A stretch of 64,000 bases of DNA from JAEZHK01 sp964575255 (GTDB lineage Bacteria > Bacillota > Clostridia > Christensenellales > Aristaeellaceae): contig CAZNPZ010000005.1 in NCBI GenBank assembly GCA_964575255.1, positions 45,063 through 109,062 of the forward strand, read 5' to 3'. Under the pieces are notes generated by a model. It saw nothing but the letters and a program-made list of their open reading frames with translations, made no database searches and had not been told where the DNA came from. This document shows, piece after piece, positions 37,661 through 46,024 of this stretch (its first letter is position 1; every line of letters starts with the position of its first letter). The translations under genes and the position numbers were made by a program.

Positions 37661-38704
37661 TTAATTCGGCGGGGTCTGCGCGGCGGGTTTCAAACCCGCG
37701 GATTCGCGGGGCTTGCGGCTCCATTTGCCGCTGCGCACCACGACGTCGGCCAGAACCGAGATGACCACGATCACGCCGATCACGATGTTTCTGAGCGCCA
37801 CCGGCGCGCCGGCCAGCGAAAGCCCGTTCTGCATTACGCCCCAGACACTCGCGCCCACCACGGTGCCCAGCAGGATGCCCTGACCGCCCAGCGTGCTCAC
37901 GCCGCCGATGACGGCGGCCGCGACCGCGTACAGTTCGTAGCTGTTGCCTGCGTCCATCGTGCCCAGGCCGCCGGTCGCGCAGGTGATGAGGCCCGCGACG
38001 CCGGAGCAGAACGCGCTGACCGTGTACGCCTTGATGACCACCTTGGAGACGTTCACGCCGGAGAGTTTCGCGGCTTCGAGGTTGCTGCCCACCGCGTAGA
38101 TGTAGCTGCCGGTGCGCGTCTTGCTCAAAATGTAGTTGAAGATGATCCAGAGCACGATGGCGATGTACACCGTGGAGAACACGCCCAGGAACTTGCCATA
38201 GTAGAAGAAATCCCGAAAGCCCGCCGCCGCGTCGCCGATGGCGTCGGTATTCATGTTGTTGTTGACGATCTGCGCGATGCCGCGCGCGATGGTCATCGTG
38301 CCCAGCGTGGCGATGAAGGGGGGAAGCTTGCAGTTGGCCACCAGTACGCCGTTGGCCACGCCAACCGCAAGGCAGCTCACGAGCGTGACCACGCAGGAAA
38401 GCCAGGGATCCATGCCCTTGGTCATCAATGTTGCCGAGATCATGCAGCTCATGCCCAGCACCGAGCCGATGGAGAGGTCAATGTTGCCGGTGATCAGCAC
38501 ATAGCTCTGCGCGATGCCCACGATCAGGAACGGGGCGATCTGCCGAAGCAGGTTGTTCATGTTGCGCTGCGAGGTGAAATTGGGGTTTAGAAGCGCGAAC
38601 ACCACGCACAGAAGGATGAGGCCGATGGTGACGGTGATGACCTGTCCGACGCCCCGGATGGACATCAGCCGACGGATGGGGTTGCGGTTCCGGGCAGTTT
38701 GCAT
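37661..38704 (-). CDS. Sugar ABC transporter permease (RbsC-like)
   Basis: The 347-residue product has about nine predicted spans. AQSYVLITGNIDLSIGSVLGMS is the BPD_transp_2 signature of ribose/galactose-type permeases, and ATLGTMTIARGIAQIVN with GVSTLGGQGILLGTVVG supports it. AGGAG precedes the ATG. It works as a dimer in the membrane with the two-domain ATPase upstream and the binding protein downstream. A single permease gene fits the ribose type. Confidence 0.9.
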   Translation of the reverse strand: MQTARNRNPIRRLMSIRGVGQVITVTIGLILLCVVFALLNPNFTSQRNMNNLLRQIAPFLIVGIAQSYVLITGNIDLSIGSVLGMSCMISATLMTKGMDPWLSCVVTLVSCLAVGVANGVLVANCKLPPFIATLGTMTIARGIAQIVNNNMNTDAIGDAAAGFRDFFYYGKFLGVFSTVYIAIVLWIIFNYILSKTRTGSYIYAVGSNLEAAKLSGVNVSKVVIKAYTVSAFCSGVAGLITCATGGLGTMDAGNSYELYAVAAAVIGGVSTLGGQGILLGTVVGASVWGVMQNGLSLAGAPVALRNIVIGVIVVISVLADVVVRSGKWSRKPRESAGLKPAAQTPPN

Positions 38705-38724
38705 GGTCGTCCTCTCCTAACTTT

Positions 38725-40239
38725 TCAAGCGGTAGCCCCGTTGATCTTCGCCTCGAAGCGGGTCGCCAGATCCATGATCTTCTCCTGGGTCGCCTCGCCG
38801 ATGGGCATTTCCCCCGTCACCCGGCCGTCGCACATCACGACGATCCGGTCGCTGATGCCCAGGATCTCCGGCATTTCGGAGGAGACGAACAATACGCCGA
38901 TGCCCTGCCGCTTCAGTTCGTTCATCAGGTTGTAAATCTCGACCTTGGCGGCGACGTCGATGCCGCGGGTCGGCTCGTCGAACAGCACCATCTTGGAGTG
39001 GCGCGCCAGCCATTTCCCGACGACCACCTTCTGCTGGTTGCCGCCCGAAAGGCTGGCGGCGTCCACATCGTCGCTGGGCAGCTTGATGCGCAGGTCGCGC
39101 ACCGTCTGCGCCGACATCGCGCTCTTTTTGCGGCGGTTGACGACCGTGAAGCGGTTGCACAGGATGTCGAGGTTGGGCAGCGCGATGTTGTCGCGGATGC
39201 TCAGTTTCACGCACAGCCCGTCCCGCTTTCTGTCCTCCGGAACCAGAACGATGCCCGCGCGGATGGAATCCTCCGGCCGCCGGATGGTCACGCGCTTTCC
39301 CTCCAGCCAAATTTCGCCGGATTCCTTGGGGTCCACGCCGAAGATGGCGCGGGTGGTCTCGGTGCGCCCGGCGCCCATCAGCCCGGCGATGCCGACGATC
39401 TCGCCCTTCCGGACGGTCAGGTTCACGTCGCGCACCAGCCGCCCGGCGTTCAGGTGTTTGACCTCAAAGATCACGTCCCCGGCCTCGCATTCCACGCGGG
39501 GGAACTTTTCTTTGATCTCGCGACCCACCATGAAGCTGATGATCTCGCGGAGCGAGGTATCCTGATAGCGCATGGTGGTCACGTACTGCCCGTCGCGCAG
39601 GATGGTCACGCGGTCGGCGATGTACTGAAGCTCCTCCAGACGGTGGGAGATGTAGATGATGCCGTGGCCCTCGGCGCGCAGTTTGTGGATGATCGAGAAG
39701 AGGTCGCTGATTTCTTTGGCAGTCAGTGCGCTGGTGGGCTCGTCCATGATGAGCACCTTCGCGTTGGTCGAAAGCGCCTTCGCGATCTCAACCATCTGCT
39801 GCTTGGAGAGCTGCAGCATGCCCACCACGGTTTCCGGGTCGATGTCGATGTTCAGGTGCGCGAGCACTTCCCGCGCCGCCTGGTTCATCTCCTTGCGGCA
39901 CAGGCGGCCGCCGCGCACGATCTCCCGACCCAGGAAGATGTTCTCCGCGACAGTCAGGTGCTGACACAGGTTCAATTCCTGGTGGATGATGGCGATGCCC
40001 AGTTCCCGCGCTTTCTGCGGCGTCATGTTCTCAACGACTTTGCCGAACACCCTGGTCACGCCGGAATCCTTGGTATAGACCCCGCTTAAAATCTTCATCA
40101 GCGTCGATTTGCCCGCGCCGTTCTCGCCCAAGAGGGCGAGCACCTCGCCCGCCCGGAGGTTCAATTGAACGTCGTCCAGCGCCTTGACGCCGGGAAAGCT
40201 TTTCGAGACGCCCTGAAGCTCCACCAGATACTCCTGCAC
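38725..40239 (-). CDS. Sugar ABC transporter ATP-binding protein with two ATPase domains (RbsA-like)
   Basis: The product has a first nucleotide-binding domain with Walker A L-L-G-E-N-G-A-G-K-S-T and signature LSKQQ, and a second with G-L-M-G-A-G-R-T-E-T and LSGGNQQKVVVGKWLA, the normal asymmetric RbsA/MglA layout. GTG 40239 is chosen because GGTGAT, complementary to the 16S rRNA tail, lies 6 nt before it; a TTG at 40272 would lack a site. At 504 residues the length is standard. It is the first gene of the transporter operon. Confidence 0.9.
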   Translation of the reverse strand: MQEYLVELQGVSKSFPGVKALDDVQLNLRAGEVLALLGENGAGKSTLMKILSGVYTKDSGVTRVFGKVVENMTPQKARELGIAIIHQELNLCQHLTVAENIFLGREIVRGGRLCRKEMNQAAREVLAHLNIDIDPETVVGMLQLSKQQMVEIAKALSTNAKVLIMDEPTSALTAKEISDLFSIIHKLRAEGHGIIYISHRLEELQYIADRVTILRDGQYVTTMRYQDTSLREIISFMVGREIKEKFPRVECEAGDVIFEVKHLNAGRLVRDVNLTVRKGEIVGIAGLMGAGRTETTRAIFGVDPKESGEIWLEGKRVTIRRPEDSIRAGIVLVPEDRKRDGLCVKLSIRDNIALPNLDILCNRFTVVNRRKKSAMSAQTVRDLRIKLPSDDVDAASLSGGNQQKVVVGKWLARHSKMVLFDEPTRGIDVAAKVEIYNLMNELKRQGIGVLFVSSEMPEILGISDRIVVMCDGRVTGEMPIGEATQEKIMDLATRFEAKINGATA

Positions 40240-40289
40240 GCGGACATCACCCCAGCTGGAATTTATTCCCAATTGTTAACGCATTGATT

Positions 40290-40318
40290 ATCATAACTGC
40301 CCAACATCGATTTGTCAA
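40290..40318 (-). promoter_or_regulatory. Promoter of the sugar ABC operon
   Basis: On the minus strand TTGACA (40313-40318), 17-nt spacer, TATGAT (40290-40295). The -35 overlaps a TTTGTCAA half-site like that of the ROK operator at 41475-41495. Confidence 0.85.
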
Positions 40319-40346
40319 GTTTGGACATGACGTGGAAATTCATTTC

Positions 40347-41426
40347 CTATGAATGACTGAGGGTTTCTTCCGGCGGCAGGCAGCGCACGACCTCGATCGT
40401 CGCCCGCGCGTACAATTCGGCCTTTCCCTTCAGGCAGTAGGGCAGGAAGAAATACGCGCCCCGCCGAAGCGCGCGGACGCCGCCATCCCAGTGAAGCTCG
40501 CCTTCTCCTTCGGTGACGACGTACAGCGCCGGGGCGTCCGAAAGCGCGCAGCGCGCGCCCGTCACGGTATCGCGCCGGACGGAAAAGCAGGGCGTGTCGC
40601 TTTTGTCGATCAGGCTCTCCGCCCGGCAGCCATCCGCTTCATAGATCAGCCTCGGCGTCTTTTTGCACAGCCTGAGCGCCTCCGGGCCGAAGACGGAGAA
40701 ATCAAAGCATTCCAGCGCCGTGTCCGGGGCGAGACCCAGGTACATCTCCCGCGCGTTCAGGCGGTACTCGCCGCACCAGTGTTCGGGCTGGATCGTAAAA
40801 TCGGCCGGCTCCTGTACTTCCAGCATCAGGCAGCCCGCGCCGATCGCGTGTACGTGCCGGGCGTGGATCAGGTACACCTCGCCGGGCTGAACTTCTGTAC
40901 GGTTCAACAGCGGCTCCATCGCGTCCCGGTCGGTCTCGCTTTTTGCGACGGCCTCCGCGAACCGTTCTTTGGTCAGACGTTCTTTGAAGCCGTAGTAGAT
41001 GCAGGCGTTCGGACGGGTTTTGAGCACCAGCCACATCTCCGTCTTTCCGAACGGGCTGTGAAAGTGTTTGCGTGAAAACGCCGGGTCTGGATGGGTCTGT
41101 ACCGGAAGGCGGATGGCGCTGTCCAGCGCCTTGACCAACACGTCAAAGTTGCCGCCGGGGCTCAGCATCCGATCCGGCTCGCGCGCAAGGAGTTCCCGGA
41201 AGGGGATATCCGTGCCCGCCACCAGGCTCAGACCCTCGCGGGGGTCTTTGCCGCCTTCATTCAGCGCCAATACCGTCGAGGCGATCCACTCCTCCGGCTT
41301 CTTGCCGTCCACCGGTTCGTCGCCGAAGAAATCGGCGAACAACCTGCCGCCGTCGTAGACCCGCGCCACGCGGTTGCGCTCAAAGAATACCGGCTGTCCG
41401 CTCAGGATCTTCCAATCGATCGGCAT
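40347..41426 (-). CDS. manA: Mannose-6-phosphate isomerase, class I
   Basis: ManA interconverts mannose-6-phosphate and fructose-6-phosphate with a zinc ion. The 359-residue product has zinc ligands in P-V-Q-T-H-P-D (Gln, His), G-K-T-E-M-W (Glu) and the H-A-R-H-V-H-A-I-G segment (His), plus the cupin-like C-terminal half. The family-specific LSPGGNFDVLVKALDS is present. It is divergent from the ROK regulator with a palindromic operator between them, so mannose or a related sugar probably controls it. A weak ATTCAT/ATGAAT hairpin overlaps the stop. Confidence 0.9.
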   Translation of the reverse strand: MPIDWKILSGQPVFFERNRVARVYDGGRLFADFFGDEPVDGKKPEEWIASTVLALNEGGKDPREGLSLVAGTDIPFRELLAREPDRMLSPGGNFDVLVKALDSAIRLPVQTHPDPAFSRKHFHSPFGKTEMWLVLKTRPNACIYYGFKERLTKERFAEAVAKSETDRDAMEPLLNRTEVQPGEVYLIHARHVHAIGAGCLMLEVQEPADFTIQPEHWCGEYRLNAREMYLGLAPDTALECFDFSVFGPEALRLCKKTPRLIYEADGCRAESLIDKSDTPCFSVRRDTVTGARCALSDAPALYVVTEGEGELHWDGGVRALRRGAYFFLPYCLKGKAELYARATIEVVRCLPPEETLSHS

Positions 41427-41453
41427 GCGTCCCGCCCCCTTGTTTCCAAGCCG

Positions 41454-41482
41454 AGTATACTGGATTTAACTTTATTTGTCAA
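41454..41482 (-). promoter_or_regulatory. Promoter of manA
   Basis: On the minus strand TTGACA (41477-41482), 17-nt spacer, TATACT (41454-41459). The -35 lies inside the left half of the operator. Confidence 0.85.
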
Positions 41483-41495
41483 TCAGTTTGACAAA
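41475..41495. promoter_or_regulatory. Palindromic operator, candidate ROK-repressor site
   Basis: TTTGTCAA (41475-41482), TCAGT, TTGACAAA (41488-41495): a perfect 8-bp inverted repeat, 13 bp centre to centre. It overlaps the manA -35 and lies 20 bp upstream of the regulator's -10. Confidence 0.8.
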
Positions 41496-41512
41496 TATTC
41501 TTAAAAAAATGA

Positions 41513-41521
41513 TGCTATACT
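41513..41521 (+). promoter_or_regulatory. Extended -10 promoter of the ROK regulator gene
   Basis: TGCTATACT matches the extended -10 form (TGn-TATACT). No good -35 is present at 17 nt, which the TG would compensate. It is about 31 nt before ATG 41553. Confidence 0.6.
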
Positions 41522-41552
41522 GAAGCTTAATGGCAGGGAAAGGATGTGCCCC

Positions 41553-42719
41553 ATGCGCAGCGTAACATTGAACGCGACCGAGATGAAGCGAAGAAACCGC
41601 GCGCTGGTTCTCCGGCACATCCGCGAGCGGGGCGCGAGCCGCGCGGAGATCGCCCGGCGCACGGGACTCACGCGCGCGGCCATCAGCGTGCTGGTGGACG
41701 AACTGCTGCGCGAGAGAATCCTGAAGGAGGGCGCTTCGGAAGTCAAAGATGCGGCGGGTCGCCGCGCGACCCGGCTGAGCCTGAACCCGGACGCGCATCA
41801 CATCCTGGGGCTGAGCGTTACGCGCGCCGGTTCCACGCTGGGGCTGACCGACTTTTGCGGCACATTGTTGCGGGAGGAGCAGGTTTCTTCGCCGGGCATG
41901 GGGCCGGGTGAGGCGATTACGCGCATCGACGCGGCGGTCAGGGAATTCTTGAAATCGCCGCCGCCGGGTCGACTTCTGGGGCTGGGGATGATCGCGCCCG
42001 GCCCGCTGGACGCGCGGCGCGGCCTGATCCTGGATCCCCCGAATTTTCCGCTCTGGCGCGATGTGCCGCTGGGCGACCACTTCCGCACGCTTCTGAACGC
42101 GCCGGTATTGTTGGAGAACAACGCGACCGCGCTGGCGCTTGCGGAAAAATCCTGCGGGCTGGGGCACCGGCACCCGCGCTTTCTGGCAGTGGTGGTGGAC
42201 ACCGGCGTCGGCGGCGGGTTTGTGACCCCGGACGGCATCTATAAGGGCAGCATGGGGTTTGGCAGCGAGATCGGGCACACGTCCATTTGCTTTGACGGCC
42301 CGACATGCACCTGCGGCAACCGGGGCTGCGCGGAGCTGTACGCCTCCATCCCCAACATTCTGCGCGCCGCTTCGGACGTCTGTCCAGACCTTACGGATTG
42401 GCCCGCGTTGGTGGATGCCGCCGCCGCCGGGCGCGCGGACGCTCAAAGCGTGCTGAACCGCGAGGCGGACTACCTTTCCTGCATGATCCAAAACGCCGTC
42501 CAGCTTCTGGACGTGCCCGCGGTGGTCTTCTTCGGCGACATCCGCTACCGCTTTGAGGTGATCGCCAAGCGCCTGGAGGCTCGGCTCAACGGCCGCGGCA
42601 TGGGGCATACCGTTCGCCGCGTCCAGGTCTACCCCTCCGCGCTCACCACCCCGGCAACGTTCGCGGCCGCCAACCTGGTGCTGGAGGCGTACATTGGGGC
42701 GGATCTTGCGATGTACTGA
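41553..42719 (+). CDS. ROK-family transcriptional repressor (NagC/XylR type)
   Basis: The 388-residue product has an N-terminal helix-turn-helix at about 10-70 (RRNRALVLRHIRERGASRAEIARRTGLTRAAISVLVDELL) and a ROK kinase-fold domain with DTGVGGGFVTPDGIYKG, GFGSEIGHTSI and the zinc motif C-T-C-G-N-R-G-C-A-E. It likely represses manA, and perhaps the sugar ABC operon, until its sugar binds. ATG 41553 is chosen over 41544 because AAAGGA sits 8 nt from it. Self-regulation is suggested by the operator. Confidence 0.87.
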   Translation: MRSVTLNATEMKRRNRALVLRHIRERGASRAEIARRTGLTRAAISVLVDELLRERILKEGASEVKDAAGRRATRLSLNPDAHHILGLSVTRAGSTLGLTDFCGTLLREEQVSSPGMGPGEAITRIDAAVREFLKSPPPGRLLGLGMIAPGPLDARRGLILDPPNFPLWRDVPLGDHFRTLLNAPVLLENNATALALAEKSCGLGHRHPRFLAVVVDTGVGGGFVTPDGIYKGSMGFGSEIGHTSICFDGPTCTCGNRGCAELYASIPNILRAASDVCPDLTDWPALVDAAAAGRADAQSVLNREADYLSCMIQNAVQLLDVPAVVFFGDIRYRFEVIAKRLEARLNGRGMGHTVRRVQVYPSALTTPATFAAANLVLEAYIGADLAMY

Positions 42720-42727
42720 TTTGTGCA

Positions 42728-42942
42728 ACACACTGGAGTACAGGGGGAAGGGCATATCGAAAACCTGTTGAACCAGCTTCTGATCGGGGCCTCGGACAAC
42801 GGTTTTGACGACGCTGCTGTTTCAGGCCGCGCACCGGTTCTATGCGAAGAACTCGTTCGTTGAAATCACGGGGGACGAGCTTCCGAAGAACTTTCCGGTC
42901 ATGGAAGTGGATAGGAAGTTCAACCGCTACAGGATTCAATAA
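42728..42942 (+). pseudogene. GNAT acetyltransferase remnant
   Basis: One frame carries L-E-Y-R-G-K-G-I-S-K, the acetyl-CoA-binding motif A, and then a stop. A different frame from 42811 carries A-A-H-R-F-Y-A-K-N-S-F-V-E-I-T and ends FPVMEVDRKFNRYRIQ-stop at 42942, the family's C-terminus. The two parts are out of frame and the N-terminal half is missing. Confidence 0.65.
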
Positions 42943-42945
42943 TGG

Positions 42946-43332
42946 TCAATATCTGACCTTTTTTATGGATTCCGCCTTGGCTTCCCGGATCCACGAAAGA
43001 AGTTCCGCGTCCAGCTCTTTTGGATCGGACAGGATCAGGTGATGGGCGTACCGGCCGGGGGTTGCTTCGACGATCTGGGTAAATCGCGGGGAGTCGATCC
43101 TGCGGCCCAGCCGGAGCGTCAGAACCAGATGGATGGGCGGGCGGCCGCCGACAACGCGGATGGGCAGCCATGCGTACCCAAAGTGCCTCGGCGCGCCCAG
43201 CGCGATGTCGGACTTCTGAACCAGGTAGTTCCCGTCGCCCGCGGCGGCGCAGGCCTTCATCAGATGGGAAAAGAGCTGCTCCGCGCCGGGCATCCCGGCA
43301 AAGTATTTCGTGACTTTCGGGTCGTTCCTCAC
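42946..43332 (-). CDS. DUF5655-like protein
   Basis: The 128-residue product has KSDIALGAPRHFGYAWLPIRV, a DSPRF segment and A-H-H-L-I-L-S-D-P-K-E-L-D-A-E-L-L-S-W-I-R-E-A, the closing strand and helix of DUF5655-type domains. Its ATG overlaps the stop of the kinase gene by 4 nt, so the two are coupled. No signal peptide or metal motif is visible. The family function is unknown. Confidence 0.65.
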   Translation of the reverse strand: MRNDPKVTKYFAGMPGAEQLFSHLMKACAAAGDGNYLVQKSDIALGAPRHFGYAWLPIRVVGGRPPIHLVLTLRLGRRIDSPRFTQIVEATPGRYAHHLILSDPKELDAELLSWIREAKAESIKKVRY

Positions 43333-44366
43333 AAAATGCTCCCCTCGTCATCCCGGTCGTCCAGCGCGCGGCCGTCGATGGTCAGGCAGCCGTCCTGGAT
43401 GTGGTGGGCGCTGAAGTATGCTTCTTCCTGCGGGATCCACTCGGCCACGAACCGGTCGAAGAGTTCGGGATTGCGTACTTTCAGCCGCGAACGCTGCGTG
43501 AGCGGGTCGACCGTCATGAAGATCTTCACGTCGTAGGGAATCTGGATCGCCGGGTGCAGGCAGTAGGAGCCTTCGACGACCCTGACGCGGGTGGGCCTGA
43601 TCTGCCGGGGCGGCAGGAACTGCCCCGTCAGGCAGTTGTAGGCGCGAAGCGGAAACGGCTCGCCCGCCGCGAACGGCGTAAGCGCCGCCATCAGGCGCGT
43701 CCCATCAATGTTGGCGACCACGGCGCGTTCGCCCGCGGCCTTCTGCGCCTCGGTCTGGAAGAAGTCATCCATGTGCAGTACCATCGCGCCGTAGACCGAC
43801 GCGATCAATTGGGACAGCGAACTCTTGCCAGAGCCGCAGCGCCCGTCAATCGCGACGAGGACGCTGTCCTGATCCGAAAGCGCGTCGACCGCGTGGAAGA
43901 CTTCCATCAGCCGCTGGAACTTTGAGAGCACCACCCGGTAGGCCGGGCGGTACGCCGCGCGGTAGATTTCGCTGTGGCCCGGCGGCGGGCAGTCGTTCGC
44001 GCGGTAGGCGGCGATGAACGGCGCGCATTCCGGCCAAAGGCGCCCCAACTGATCCAGTTCTTTTTCAAAGCGCTGGTTCCGGGGCATCCGCGTGCTGGCG
44101 TAGAACATTCCGGCGGCGGTTTCCATCGCGGGGAACTCCGGCGATGCCAGGTTCATGCGGGTCAGCCCCGCGCCCAGCGGCTCAAATAGCTCTGCATTCG
44201 GGTCTTTTGCGACCAGCGCCATCTCCTCGCGCAGGCGCTTCAGCGCGCTTTCGCGGCTGTCGACCATATGGCCGGTCGCGAAGGCGCGCTGGTAGATCAG
44301 CTTTACCGCGTCCTGCGGCTCCATCAATGGGTAGCGCGCCCGGTGGGCGCGCAAAATTTCCAGCAT
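43329..44366 (-). CDS. Uridine kinase-like P-loop protein with extra N-terminal domain
   Basis: The 345-residue product has an N-terminal helical domain of about 155 residues (YPLMEPQDAVKLIYQRAFATGHMVDS) and then a uridine/pantothenate-kinase-type P-loop domain with Walker A I-D-G-R-C-G-S-G-K-S-S, the HMDDFFQTEAQK segment and VVEGSYCLHPA. The lid region carries Arg residues in RSRLKVRNPELFDRF. ATG 44366 has GGAGGA upstream. An ECF S component gene lies just upstream in the same direction, so a vitamin- or nucleoside-like substrate could be imported and then phosphorylated; this is inference. Confidence 0.78.
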   Translation of the reverse strand: MLEILRAHRARYPLMEPQDAVKLIYQRAFATGHMVDSRESALKRLREEMALVAKDPNAELFEPLGAGLTRMNLASPEFPAMETAAGMFYASTRMPRNQRFEKELDQLGRLWPECAPFIAAYRANDCPPPGHSEIYRAAYRPAYRVVLSKFQRLMEVFHAVDALSDQDSVLVAIDGRCGSGKSSLSQLIASVYGAMVLHMDDFFQTEAQKAAGERAVVANIDGTRLMAALTPFAAGEPFPLRAYNCLTGQFLPPRQIRPTRVRVVEGSYCLHPAIQIPYDVKIFMTVDPLTQRSRLKVRNPELFDRFVAEWIPQEEAYFSAHHIQDGCLTIDGRALDDRDDEGSIL

Positions 44367-44386
44367 GGAATCCTCCGAAGGGTTGA

Positions 44387-44914
44387 TTACGCTTTGAGTT
44401 CCGACGGGATCAGCCGCGCGCGCTGAAGCGCCAGGATCAGCGCGGGCACCAGCACGAGCTGAATGACGATGCCGGGGACCGCGTTGACGAACGCGCCCGC
44501 CAGAAACGCCTGGAAGCCGAAATTCGAGCCTGAGATCAGCGCCATCACGAGACCCCATACGATCCTGCCGCCCAGCATCGCGCCGATCAGCGAGATATAC
44601 GCAAACGGCCAGGACTTGGGCAATTTTTGAAACAGGATGCCGGTCAGCGCGCCGTAGGCTGCCATTTCAAAAGCCATTGCGAACGCCACCGGCCACAGCG
44701 GCGGCATGCCGACCAGCACGCTGCGAAGGAGCGGCGAAATCAGGCCGACCGCGAGACCCCAGGGCCAGCCGCAGACAAAACCGCACAGCAGCACCGGCAG
44801 GTGCATCGGCAGGAACGCGCTCCCCATCTGCGGAAGGTTGGCCGTCAAAAACGGCAGCGTGATGCCCAGTGCGAGAAACAAGCCGGAAAGCGTCAGGTTT
44901 CGGGTATTCTTCAT
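44387..44914 (-). CDS. ECF transporter S component (substrate unknown)
   Basis: The 175-residue product has five or six predicted spans and the S-component pattern LSGLFLALGITLPFLT, LPVLLCGFVCGWPWGLAVGLISPLLRS and EMAAYGALTGILFQKL. It would bind a vitamin or precursor and dock with a shared ECF energising module, which is not in the window. GGGGGG precedes ATG 44914 at 8 nt; GTG 44932 and ATG 44929 are alternatives. The downstream kinase may use the imported molecule. Confidence 0.75.
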   Translation of the reverse strand: MKNTRNLTLSGLFLALGITLPFLTANLPQMGSAFLPMHLPVLLCGFVCGWPWGLAVGLISPLLRSVLVGMPPLWPVAFAMAFEMAAYGALTGILFQKLPKSWPFAYISLIGAMLGGRIVWGLVMALISGSNFGFQAFLAGAFVNAVPGIVIQLVLVPALILALQRARLIPSELKA

Positions 44915-45004
44915 GAAACTGCCCCCCATCACAAATTGAAAGGCCTGCCTCCTTCATGAAAGCCTGCCTGTCGGGGGCGGCTTCATGCCGCCGTTTTCCG
45001 GGTC

Positions 45005-45033
45005 AGTATACCAAAGGAACGGAAAAAAGTCAA
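45005..45033 (-). promoter_or_regulatory. Promoter of the ECF S component/kinase genes
   Basis: On the minus strand TTGACT (45028-45033), 17-nt spacer, TATACT (45005-45010). The leader of about 85 nt contains a GGCGGC/GCCGCC hairpin near 44990 but no riboswitch I recognise. Confidence 0.8.
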
Positions 45034-45064
45034 GCGCGCGCCAGGCGCTCAATACGGCTTCTCG

Positions 45065-45856
45065 TCAAGTATCTGAATTTTTATAAAACGGCTCAAGATC
45101 AAGGATCGTCTCCCGCCAGAAATCCGAATCGCAGGAGACGAGATCAAGCGGCAGATCGGTCAAAGCGCCCGCCGCGGCGCGCGAAATCCCCTGAAACAGC
45201 GTCTTTTTGTCGCCCGTGAAGTCGACGGCCACCAGATACCTGGGCGCCCCCTCTACTTCCATCAGTTGCAGGTACGCGGCCTTCACGCCCGGCTGCGTTT
45301 TCAGGTACTTCGAAATGGCGCCGATCAGCGCACGCGGCGCTTCGGTGGGCAGACCCAGTTGGACGGTCGTTCCCCTGTTCATGACGATTTGCTCCGCGCC
45401 CGCGCTTCGCGCCTCTTTGTCGCGCCGGATGGCCGCGATCATCGCGCGGTCAAACACGACATTTCCGCCGTAGGGGTTGATCACAAAGCCGTCTGACGCC
45501 ATCCTTCCGTCCAGCACGATCCGTGCGTAGTCGTCAAAGGTCATCACCAGCACGCGCTGGCCGGGGGTTTGGCGCCACTTGGATAGTTCCTCCCGGTCGG
45601 TGAACGCCAGGTACAGCTTCCGGCCGCTCGCCGGATCCTCGATCATGTGCAGACTGAACGACGGCGCGTCCCGCCGGGTTATCTCGCTGTTTTCATCGGT
45701 TCGGGGCGCGGTGGAGATGTCCACCGGGGTGATGAACCGCGCCCGCGCCGCCTCGCGCACCATGTCCGCCCAGGCCCGCGCGGTTCTGGACGCTCGGGCG
45801 TTTTCGATGGCCATCACCAATTCCGGGTTCGTTACCGGCTCTTTCGCGTCGCTCAT
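45065..45856 (-). CDS. SseB-family protein
   Basis: The 263-residue product has an SseB N-terminal domain at about 10-140 (NPELVMAIENARASRTARAW, RFITPVDI, FTDREELSKW, VMTFDDYARIVLD, GFVINPYG) and an SseB C-terminal domain at about 145-245 (VQLGLPTEAP, KAAYLQLMEVEG, RYLVAVDFTGD). SseB was first linked to serine sensitivity in E. coli; its role is poorly defined. It has its own strong promoter and no clear partner gene. Confidence 0.82.
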   Translation of the reverse strand: MSDAKEPVTNPELVMAIENARASRTARAWADMVREAARARFITPVDISTAPRTDENSEITRRDAPSFSLHMIEDPASGRKLYLAFTDREELSKWRQTPGQRVLVMTFDDYARIVLDGRMASDGFVINPYGGNVVFDRAMIAAIRRDKEARSAGAEQIVMNRGTTVQLGLPTEAPRALIGAISKYLKTQPGVKAAYLQLMEVEGAPRYLVAVDFTGDKKTLFQGISRAAAGALTDLPLDLVSCDSDFWRETILDLEPFYKNSDT

Positions 45857-45918
45857 CGCGCTTATCCTCGTTCGGCCTGTCTGGCGGCGTCCGCGCAGCG
45901 GGTCGGAAGTCCGCCTTT

Positions 45919-45947
45919 ATTATACACGGGAAATTGGGAATCGTCAA
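45919..45947 (-). promoter_or_regulatory. Promoter of the SseB-family gene
   Basis: On the minus strand TTGACG (45942-45947), 17-nt spacer, TATAAT (45919-45924). Confidence 0.85.
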
Positions 45948-45967
45948 TTTGGCGAGGCGTTGATCGA

Positions 45968-46004
45968 CAAAAAACGCGGCCCGCGATTCGTCGCAGGCCG
46001 CGTC
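45968..46004 (-). terminator. Terminator of the hydrogenase operon
   Basis: ACGCGGCC (45974-45981) pairs with GGCCGCGT (45996-46003) and is followed on the minus strand by six T. It starts 20 nt past the hndD stop. Confidence 0.88.
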
Positions 46005-46024
46005 TGTCTCATAATTGCCGAGCG

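Noticed and set aside
40268..40288. Possible CcpA/LacI-type operator around GTTAAC upstream of the ABC operon
   Set aside because: Only the central GTTAAC is symmetric and the cre consensus is missed at several fixed positions.
44933..45004. Possible riboswitch in the ECF S component leader
   Set aside because: A GC hairpin and two direct GGCAGGC repeats are present but no known aptamer core is recognisable, and the leader is short.
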